Source: Brachionus plicatilis (Eukaryota; Rotifera; Eurotatoria; Ploima; Brachionidae). Taken from it: DNA of 64,000 nt. Positions 19,549 through 28,095 of this stretch are shown in pieces. Location of the stretch: the NCBI GenBank assembly GCA_010279815.1, contig QEOQ01000041.1:313048-377047 (forward strand), in the 5' to 3' direction. Position numbers and translations under genes: made by a program. How positions within the stretch are numbered: the stretch's first letter is position 1; each line of letters begins with the position of its first letter. The notes beneath the pieces were generated by a model that was not told where the DNA came from, searched no databases, and worked only from the letters and a program-made list of their open reading frames with translations.

Positions 19549-20176
19549 TTCAATTTCTAATGAAATTAAAATTTACTAAAAAGCTACAGATAATAAAAAA
19601 TCGGTGAAAAAAAATCATTTTTTGATCACGTTTTTATGAATTTAAAGTCACATTGATAATCAAAACAAATAGAAATTGTAAAATCAAGTATACGAAATTT
19701 AATATTTGATATTTATTAAGGACAAATCAGAAATTTATACTCATCTATTAGGTTTTATTTTAAATTATATTCTAAATAAAAAGCTATAGTATAGCTTTGT
19801 TTTATTAATAGCAAATATTCACTTAGATTTTTAGTTTAATTTATCATAAAAACAGGGAAAAGCATACTTATTTACAAAAAAGAACTAAATCGGAAGCACC
19901 TATAAAATTCCCAACAACAAAAAAAACAGATACTCAACAATAAATAATTTTTTTTTGCTCAAATCCAAAAATCGCTTACGGCACGGATTCATTTATTAGA
20001 CAGAATTCAATAATTAATCTTTTTTACGATTTTTGTGTTCTTTGCTTACTTTGAAGAATTTTTAGCTATATTAAGCTTAAACTATTTATTTATATTTTAT
20101 TATTGAAAACAAGAGTGCTAGCTAATCTTTGTTTTAAAATTTTTTGAATTTAAAATTTTTTTAAAAAATAGACAAA
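19549..20176. other. Intergenic DNA 5' of the tRNA gene
   Basis: No gene or clear repeat is seen. Confidence 0.3.
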
Positions 20177-20277
20177 GCCTCAATAGCGCAGTCGGCAGCG
20201 CGTCAGTCTCATAATTTGAATATTCAAAAATCTTCATAGCTATCTGGAGGTCGTGAGTTCGATCTTCACTTGGGGCA
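20177..20277 (+). tRNA. Elongator tRNA-Met (CAT) with a 28-nt intron
   Basis: The gene starts GCCTCAATAGCGCAG and ends TTCACTTGGGGCA. The acceptor stem pairs GCCTCAA with TTGGGGC (one T-G wobble) and has discriminator A. The D-arm holds an intact A box (TAGCGCAGTCGG) and the T-arm holds GAGTTCGATCTTC. The anticodon CAT is at 20210-20212. An intron at about 20214-20241 separates position 37 from position 38; removing it leaves 73 nt that match animal elongator tRNA-Met almost base for base. This is an isolated single copy. It is not initiator tRNA-Met, which lacks this acceptor and D-arm sequence. Confidence 0.9.
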
Positions 20278-20280
20278 TGA

Positions 20281-20287
20281 TTTTTTT
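20281..20287 (+). terminator. RNA polymerase III terminator of the tRNA gene
   Basis: A run of seven T begins 4 nt after the tRNA discriminator base. Confidence 0.7.
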
Positions 20288-23200
20288 ATTTATATCAGTG
20301 AGCATTTTCAGGAAATTCATTTTTTTTTTAATTTACATTAAATTGGAAAATTTACCATATTTAAGAATTAATGGAATAAACTGAATAAATTAAACTAAAA
20401 AGGATTAGCTCTGCATTAAACCAAATATTGAATTGGAAACCAAAAACGACTGGGTAATTTAGAGATTAATATTTTTTTGATGACGCCATTTTATTAATCA
20501 ATTAAATATAAAAATAAGATACCATTCTTAGTATAGTTTTCGCATTAGAGAAGGAATAAAATTACTCTATCTGAATTTAATTAGTAAAGAAAGAATCTAG
20601 ATTCTATAAATTTGTACTGATATATTTTATTTTTCTATCAATTTTTTGCTCAGAGAATTAAGAAGATCAGCAACTAAAAATTTGACTCAAATAGACCTAA
20701 TCAGAATTATCATTTTGCTTGTTTTTATTTAATCAAAAAAATTTAAATTATATTTATTTTGATTTTCAAATGTTGTAGATTTTGTTCACCTATTTTTTTA
20801 GGAATTGAATGAAATTTGAATTAAATTGGCCAATTCTTCCACTTTAATTTTCTTTCTTTTAATTTAAACACTTAATTAAACTGTAATTACATGAAATTTC
20901 AAATATGTTGCAATTAATTTTGTGAATTTAAATTTTTAAAAAATCAATTTATTCTTTATTTTAGTATCGGGGATAAAAAAGGTTGGCTCCATTTTAAGGA
21001 AACCCAATTAAATTCTATTTTGTTCATAAAGCAGATAAAACAATCCATTTTGGATCATGAAGTTAGTTTTTTTTAATTATCTTTTTAGTTTTTAGTACGA
21101 ATTTCTTTATCTTCAAGGATTTTGTTTTTTTTAGTGAAGAAAAAAAAATATAATCCGGGTTAATATATTATAGATAATTTTATTTAGTAAAAATCGATTT
21201 TTAACAAGAATTTAAGTGTTTGATTTCGTGTTTATTTTAAACCCACAATCAAAAACAAATGCGTATATTATTTTTTTAATGAAAAAAATCAAATACCTAG
21301 AACTCTGTTTTGTTCTTTTATTCATTGTTATAAATACATAAAGATCGTGAAGAGAATTAAATTAGATAATTCTAAAAGATTTGTTATTTATTAAAAATTT
21401 TAATGGATTTATTGGAAGATTAGTTTAACAAATAAGACTGTAGTCCAAAAATTTTGACCCGTCGAGTTTTCCAAGAGGTTTTCCAATCTCTTTTTAATAA
21501 ATAAATGAACAGTTTCAGCAAAAAGTGCTAGATAAATGACAAAAATTTAGCTAAGATAAAGATTGATAAATTCGAAATTCATTTTTTGAATTAAAAATAT
21601 TTTTTTTATTTATTTGACTTATTTTTGTAAGCACATGTGTCATTCAATATTGAATTCTGATCGGTGATCTCATCCGAAGCACAATATTAGCTCAATTTGG
21701 AAATTGAATTTTTTGTAAACTTATAAAAATGAGTTGGTAAGTGCTATAAAATAATTTTAATAATGAATTTTGTCGCATTGGCATTGTATGTTCCCCAAAC
21801 GACGGATTTAGAGTCATAAAATGATAAATTTTATTCTAATTTTATCTGTCTAAAAACTAAAACTAATTAAACAAAGCCTGAAAAAAAATTTGAATTTTAA
21901 ATCAAACGAGAATTTTTAATCGTTTGTTTGTATTTGACGCTCGCATGAGTTGCGGATTTTATTTCAGCAAAATTTTTATTATTTTGTTTATTAATTTGGT
22001 TTGGAATTGAGATAAAACTATGCTTATGATAGAAGTTGCTCTATCATAAAACTTCAATTAGGCTTTATATTACAATTTTTACCATCCACCAAGCTCATAT
22101 GAGATCTCAAAATCTCAAATGATTTAAATTAATTAGACGTTTAATTTATTCCATCTGATATATAATTAAAAAAACAAGAGAATCTATGTAGTTGTGTTAT
22201 TAAAAACTACTTAATCAAAAAGTTTAAAATTAGTTTTATTTAGAAATATTTGATTTTTTTGCCCTGATTTTTGGATGGTGGAAAGAAAAGAGCCGAGTGA
22301 GAGTAAAATATTTAAAAAGTTTTATGTTCATCACGATGATAGATAAGATAAACAAAACTAGAAAAATTGATTAATGGTACAATTTGTAATTTGCATTTTA
22401 AATTAATCGTCTTTTTGTCTTTAGGGTAAATATTTCATTACTGTTTGCTTAAATAGCCAAGACTCATGCCGCTAGTTCAATTTTATTCCAAATCTAGCTT
22501 ATTTTTTTTCACTGATAATTTTTTTCAAGTTTTTTTAAACATTTAAATTCTTTTATCATTTATCTCTTATATTCCATTATGCTATAAATAAATCGATATG
22601 AATATTTCATTAGGTTTCTCTTAATTTGATTTATTAGGATAAAGTCACAGCAAGCTTCTTTTATCATTTTTTTTTCAAAAAATCAATCGATTTTGGTTTT
22701 GCAATTTTTTTTTAGTCTTCAATAAATATATTGAGAGAAATTTTTGTTTTTTTAGAACATTTTTTCCAGAAAAGCAGATTTGTTTCGGTAAATTTTTTTT
22801 TTATTTTTCCAAGTATTCTCAGTTGATGGAAATTCTGCGATCTAGCAAGAGAATTGAGATCTGTCAAATATATTTATCATGGTAAACGAATTTTTAACTT
22901 ATTATTTTTGTCATTTCCATAATCAAAAATCCAAGTTAAATCTAAATATTTTAATTTTCATTCATTAATCACAAAATTTAAATAAAGAATCCAGAAAATA
23001 GTATCAAAATTGGTTGCTACCAATTGATTCATCATGAAATATTTTGCTAATTTTTAATTTGAGCAACTAGGGTAGATAAAATTGAATTGCAAAAAAATAA
23101 CAAATAAATCTTGAATTTAATTGAAAAAAAATTCATAGAACATTTGTTCAAGATTTTTATCAAATTAGGAAGATTGAACATTTTCGATATGAATTATTTT

Positions 23201-24397
23201 CTTCATTCAAAATTATAACTATCTTTGAGGCTTTTAATCAATTTTTTAATTAATTCGTATAGTTTTTCTACTTAAGTATACTTTTCCTTGGAGAACAAAT
23301 ATATTATAGACACTAGAAGCATTCAATCTTTGGTTATTTTACAAATTAAATTATTTTATTTTAAAATTAAATTATATTTTTTTCACATTATTTTTTTATT
23401 TGAGCAAAAATTTAGCATTTTTAATCTTTCGGAATCCTTTCAACTAATTTTGTTTTAACTTTTACTACTCATAGATTTAAAATAAAAAATGGTTTATTTC
23501 TTTTAATTAAATTCGGGGTCTAAATGCCAATAATTGAATCAATAGTCTATTACAATTTTCCGTATCTAGATTCTTTCTCAAAAACCAATATCAAAATAAA
23601 TTCATTCAATTGAGTAGCTCTATCTTTGTAGCAAATAAAATAAGTATTATGTCTTAAATTCTTAATCATCTGACTGAAAATAAACTAAATGAGCATGAGA
23701 TGTGGTACTTTTCTGGAAAAAATTTAAATAGTTTACATTTTCGTATTTTTATATTTTAAAGATTTTCAAAATTTTTTTTTTAATTTTATCAAATTTTGCA
23801 CAAAAAATATTTTAAAATATAAAAATGTAAAAATGTAAAATTATTTACATTTTGCCCATTTCTAGACTCATTCTAAATATTTTCCTTTAATTATTAATTT
23901 ATTTTATTTTTAATTTTTTCTAATCCGAATAAGTTGATGCTTGATTTTTTATTGATGCAATTAGCAGATAATCTTTTGGATATGACTTCATTTTGTCGAT
24001 TTGTGAAATTTTTTGCCAAATTCACTATTTAACTTCGCATGGTTGGTCATTTCAATTCGGCATGAACAGCAATACTTAGGCTAAATAAACTTTTGATTAA
24101 AGTTCAGGTTAAAAGATTGATTTAAAAATTTGAAATGCATAAGTTTTTAAGCTTTGTTTTTTAAATTTGATAAAAAGGATTTTTAAATCTGAAACTAGAT
24201 CAAAAATTTTACTTTTCTCAATGCTTTTTCAATATATCAAAATATGGCCTGAGTAGTGGTGACTTTCACCCAAAAAGTAAACCAATATTTGTAAAAAAGT
24301 TGTGAAACTTAAGTATAAATAATATCTATACCATTTCGGTAACTTTGCAGCAACTGCATTTGGTGACAACTTGCTACATGTCTCAACCACTTCATTC
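20288..24397. other. Long AT-rich region with two exon-like islands
   Basis: No gene can be assembled with confidence. Two plus-strand segments have good splice signals and an open frame: 20965-21061 (acceptor TTTATTTTAG, frame containing IGDKKGWLHFKETQLNSI, donor GTTAGT) and about 22822-22881 (acceptor TATTCTCAG, frame containing MEILRSSKRIEICQ, donor GTAAAC). Both are phase-compatible with the exon at 26026. A hairpin at 23706-23870 shares TTTACATTTTTACATTTT words with the element at 62618. Confidence 0.35.
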
Positions 24398-24753
24398 TAG
24401 AGTTGTTAAAGGCACCAAATTAAAGTTCAAGTCATTAAAAAAAAAATTCAAGTGCGGTCACATAAATTATTTGCCGTTCCAGGTAGTTATTATGGCGGCC
24501 AAATGTTCCTTTTGCCGTTCTAAGTAGTTATCATGGCGGCCAAATGTTCCTTTTGCCGTTCCAAGTAGTTATCATGGCGGTCAAATGTTCCTTTTGCCGT
24601 TCTAAGTAGTTATCATGGCGGTCAAATGTTCCTTTTGCCGTTCTAAGTAGTTATCATGGCGGCCTAGTTAAAATCAAAGTTTGGACTTAGAAAAAAAAAT
24701 TGAAAGTTCGGACTTGGACTTGATTTGAGGCTTGTGACTTTTAAACAACTCTC
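24398..24753. mobile_element. hAT-like MITE, copy C, with internal minisatellite
   Basis: The ends TAGAGTTGTTAAAGGCAC and GACTTTTAAACAACTCTC match the family at 5021 and 31106. Between them, about 24470-24662 is occupied by five tandem copies of a 41-bp unit, annotated separately. Confidence 0.5.
24470..24662 (+). repeat. Minisatellite, about five copies of a 41-bp unit
   Basis: Each unit contains GCCGTTCTAAGTAGTTATCA followed by TGGCGGCCAAATGTTCCTTT, with only a few substitutions between copies. The low divergence implies recent expansion. There is no spacer structure, so it is not an interspaced array. Confidence 0.8.
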
Positions 24754-24825
24754 AATTTATTTCTCTGACTATTCTTTTTATCATAGATCTTCTTAAATTT
24801 AGAGACAAATTTTTCATATTATTAA

Positions 24826-25015
24826 TATCATTTAAAAATTCTAAACTCTCAAAGTTGTGCAAAATCTTGTACATTTTGGTTGAAGTGGCCTCTCAAACTG
24901 AACTAATTAAGTTCTAATCTCGAAGCCGCTCTTCATAAGGCTTCTCCTCAATTTATTTTTCTAATTTGGTTGCCTTCTTCTGAACCCTTTCAACAATAGC
25001 TATGTCCATTTTTTG
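24826..25015 (-). pseudogene. Non-LTR retrotransposon reverse transcriptase fragment, dead
   Basis: The minus strand reads MDIAIVERVQKKATKLEK, stop, IEEKPYEERLRD, stop, then after a frame change RRATSTKMYKILHNFESLEF. This matches the thumb region of Jockey/CR1-type reverse transcriptases (lE.VQrrATKlv....ysYeeRL..L...RR..gDli.mYKIl). Two stops and a frameshift make it non-functional. It lies just N-terminal, in the same protein type, to the block found at 7830-8112. Confidence 0.65.
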
Positions 25016-25030
25016 ATTTTTTTTAATCAT

Positions 25031-25068
25031 AAGAAGCTTTAACTCGGCACAGAAAAACAAATAAATAG
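25031..25068 (+). repeat. LINE/SINE-type 3' tail, copy 2
   Basis: GAAGCTTTAACTCGGCACAG followed by AAAAACAAATAAATA; a diverged copy of the 3241 tail. Confidence 0.45.
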
Positions 25069-25246
25069 CAAATTTCTGAATTAATTCTTAAGCTCTTAAG
25101 GAAGCTAAAAATTTTACTTAAAAAATTATTCACATTTTGGGGCTCTTGTTAATAAATATTTTTAATTTTCAAAAATTAAAGAAAAAAGTTTTGAAAATTG
25201 AAAAAAATTCAATTTTTTTTGCCCAGATCAATTGATACACAATGAT

Positions 25247-25296
25247 TTAATTTTATTTATTTCAAGAAAAATTACGCCAGGCTCGGCGATGATAAA
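25247..25296 (-). repeat. LINE/SINE-type 3' tail, second family
   Basis: The minus strand shows CATCGCCGAGCCTGGCG then TTGAAATAAATAAA, a stem-loop plus A-rich tail related to that at 9932-9980. Confidence 0.4.
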
Positions 25297-26025
25297 ATAA
25301 AAAATTAAAAGTTTATATTTTTACACATTTAAAGTTAAACATTTTAAGTACAAAAAAATATCTAATAAAAAGGTAAAAAGATAATATTTTAATATTTTTA
25401 TTTTAAAAGCAATAGCAAATTTAGTGTTTTTTTTTATTTAACTTGATGAATGTGTTGTCAAGAATGAGTGCCATAGACATATGCTAATTTGATTAGTTCG
25501 AAAGCTTGAATAATTGTGAAGCGGAAAAGAGAGCATTTGAATGATGGGAATTGGTTGATGATAAATATCGATTTTTAGTCAGTGCAAACTTATTCGGATG
25601 ATAAATTAGATCTGCCAGAGAGGATTAATTCAAATATGATTAATTGAGCACTCGAAAACAACATCGGACAAGAATGAGTGAAGTAAATTTTAATTTTTAA
25701 GGGAGGAGATATAGGCGCAGAGAAATCGATAACTGACCGTTGGATGATTTTTAGATCGCCATTTTTTTTTTAAAATTAATTTTCCTCTCTTCCATTTTAG
25801 ATTCATAATCAAACTTGAAAATAAAAAAAGATAATTTTGTTTTTTTTTCTAGCATAATTTAGCAAGTGAGGGGGAAGCAAAATAGAAACGAATGCTAAAA
25901 CATATATTTTGTTTAGTCAAAGAAAATAGACGAATCGAAGTTTATCTCAAGTTTATTATAATTTCAAGTTTTTTTCTTCTTTTTTTTTTTTATATATTTT
26001 TCGTTTTTCCTCATCTTCATTTTTA
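25297..26025. other. Less AT-rich non-coding patch before the 26041 ORF
   Basis: From about 25440 to 25760 base composition is more balanced than in the surrounding DNA, without a sustained reading frame, so it may be a regulatory or non-coding transcribed region. A strong polypyrimidine tract with TTTTTAG at about 25980-26026 leads into the 26041 ORF. Confidence 0.35.
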
Positions 26026-26040
26026 GTTCAGAGTCAAATT

Positions 26041-26193
26041 ATGATTTTTCCTTCTCAAAAATTAATTCCAGCAGCACAAGCACTCTCTTCAAGATCAATG
26101 CGAACAAAACACACAAAAGAAACTCAGTCTGTGCCTAGTGCCGCTAGCACCCACTCGATTACTAATCCTTATCACTTCTCTTCAGCCAGTTAG
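26041..26193 (+). CDS. Short ORF / probable terminal exon, 50 codons
   Basis: A strong 3' splice site (long pyrimidine tract, then TTTTTAG at about 26026) precedes an ORF from ATG 26041 to TAG 26191-26193. It includes MIFPSQKLIPAAQALSSRSM and ends NPYHFSSAS. Composition is clearly more coding-like than the flanks. AATAAA follows 24 nt after the stop, inside a hairpin. A second frame is also open from the acceptor to a stop at about 26145, so which frame is used is undecided. It is most likely the last exon of a plus-strand gene whose upstream exons are not securely identified. Not recognised. Confidence 0.4.
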   Translation: MIFPSQKLIPAAQALSSRSMRTKHTKETQSVPSAASTHSITNPYHFSSAS

Positions 26194-26202
26194 TTATGTA
26201 AC

Positions 26203-26240
26203 AAGCGAAAAGCTTGAATAAAATCAATCGCTTTTCGCTT
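26203..26240 (+). terminator. Hairpin with the poly(A) signal in its loop
   Basis: AAGCGAAAAGC (26203-26213) and GCTTTTCGCTT (26230-26240) form a perfect 11-bp stem. The 16-nt loop contains AATAAA at 26217-26222. It lies directly after the 26041 ORF. Confidence 0.55.
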
Positions 26241-26656
26241 AATTGGACGGAGAATTGATAAGGGCTTGTGAAAGAGGAAGCTCGCCATTTTTATTAAAAA
26301 AAAAAAAAATTCAAACAAAATTTATTTTAATTTTAACAATAAAATTTTAACACATACAGATTTTTTTTTTACTTTTTTTAATTGAATAGTTTGGGCCTTG
26401 CGATAGTTTAGACTAAAGAATTTTAATCATGAAAATGTCAATTGACCCGCTGCATATAAATATTTATACCAACTTCTTCGGTGAACGTTCAATTCATCGA
26501 ATTTTTATTCATAGAATTATTTGCTAAGAAAACTTAAAGACTTTTTTTCTGAATAATTATCTCTGGGTTTTGTGAAAGAAAAAATATTATATGGCCAGTA
26601 AAATAATGTATATTTAATCAGTGAATATACTTCAGTAAATTAATTAAAAAGAAATA
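26241..26656. other. Intergenic AT-rich DNA
   Basis: A TATAAATATTTATA word occurs near 26455, with a less AT-rich stretch beside it, but no gene follows. Nothing else is seen. Confidence 0.3.
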
Positions 26657-27422
26657 CCGTAAACTCGTGATCATTACTCTTGGAACAATTTCAAAATTTG
26701 GGTTTATTCCATACGGAACTAATACCATCGAAACGATGTCATAAAATTTTTTTATTTTTTTTTAGAATAAACCTTGACGTCTGACTTTAAACTAAGAGTA
26801 AGCACAAAACTTTGATTTTATTCTTAGAATAATTTCGAATTTATTTTGCAATAAACTTAAAAAATTGTAGAGTTAAATTCGAAATTAAAAAAAATTCAAA
26901 ATTAAACTTTATTCTAATTTTTGTATTTATTCTAAGAGTAAAAATTAAATTCGATCATAAATATTTAGTGAAATTTTTAACTATGAAAAATAACCAGAGA
27001 TTAGGTTTTGTGAAGTTCAGTACAAAACAACAGAACAAACATTAAAAAAATTAAATAACTTTTTTTCTAAAAGTATAAAATTAGTTTAGTGAATGCATTA
27101 TGGTGCTACTTTCAAAGGTGCATCAACTGTCAAAATTTGCTAATGATATGCAATATCTCTGCAAAATGCAGTACGCTAGAACATATTGTTATCTTATCTC
27201 TGCTAAATTTGCAGAGTTTTGCAGATCTAGATAGCTGATGCAACTTTGAAAGTAGCACCATAAAAAATAAATGTTTTTATACACTTTTTTTTGGCTATTA
27301 AAATCGAATTTTTTAATTTTAAATTTAATTTTAATTTTTAATTGAATTTAATTTTTACTCTTAGAATAAATACAAAAATTAGAATAAAGTTTAATTTTTA
27401 ATTTTTTTTAATTTCGAATTTA
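26657..27422. mobile_element. CCGTAAACTCG-family element, copy 2, rearranged
   Basis: It starts CCGTAAACTCGTGATCATTA after TA (26655-26656) and matches copy 1 (12746) for about 300 bp, including AAACTAAGAGTAAGCACAAA. It is then interrupted by the 27101-27260 element. On the far side, 27292-27422 is an inverted copy of the interior of the same family (starting GGCTATTAAAATCGAATTTT). The second terminal inverted repeat is missing. Confidence 0.65.
27101..27260. mobile_element. 160-bp MITE nested in the 26657 element
   Basis: The terminal inverted repeats are TGGTGCTACTTTCAAAGGTG and its near complement at the right end; TA flanks lie at 27099-27100 and 27261-27262. The interior contains CTCTGCAAAATGCAGTACG and GCAGAGTTTTGCAGATC, words shared with 2748, 10259 and 18632. 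Its position inside a diverged older element gives a clear order of insertion. Confidence 0.75.
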
Positions 27423-28095
27423 TTTATTTGCTTGAAGCTTTTTCCTAATTTTTAAATCAATTAACAAATTAAATTTTTGGCTTGAATTAAAACGACACAG
27501 GACATCATTGAAAAAAAATTATAAAGTTATATAAATTATATAATTATAAATAATTATAAGAATTTAAACTTTTTTTTTATTAGTTTCTTAGAATTTTCTG
27601 TATTGTTTTGTATTGAAGTCTCATTGATACTAAATGATAAAACACTAAAGTTCAAAAGAAAATAAAAAACAAATCCTATTTTATATTTTTTTATTCTTCT
27701 ATTAAAGAAAAAGGAAAAATAAATAGATACCTATAAAATAAATAGGTAATAGATAAGTTCAATATTAACTAAATTTTGCATATTTTTTTGATTTTTTTAT
27801 CGCTCAGACAAGCCTGTTCAGAAAGTTCTTCCGAAATATACTTTAATAATTGTAAATATGTTTTAATGAGTTTTTTTTTGTTAATACCTTTTATTCAAAC
27901 AGATAAAGCTAATCATATCAAATGTTTGTTAGACCAAACATTTTAAGCATTATTAAGTGTTAATTATTTTTTATTTAAATTTTTTTAAAATAAATTTATT
28001 TAAAACAAATAAAATAAAAGAAATTAAAGAAAGCTGGTATAAATGTTAATAATGGTAGTATAGATCGATATAACAAAAATAACAAAATAAAACTT
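27423..28095. other. TTLL5 3' flank with a dispersed repeat
   Basis: 27430-27510 (GCTTGAAGCTTTTTCCTAAT ... GAATTAAAACGACACAGGAC) recurs at 59899-59980 with about four in five bases matching by eye. A plausible TTLL5 poly(A) signal (AATAAA on the minus strand) is at 27995-28000, 96 nt after the stop. Confidence 0.45.

Noticed and set aside
23310..23345. Solo piggyBac end (GACACTAGAAGCATTC)
   Set aside because: Only about nine bases match the CACTAGAAGCA terminus and there is no TTAA flank or partner end.
24470..24662. CRISPR-like array
   Set aside because: The units are directly tandem without unique spacers, and the context is animal nuclear DNA; it is a minisatellite.
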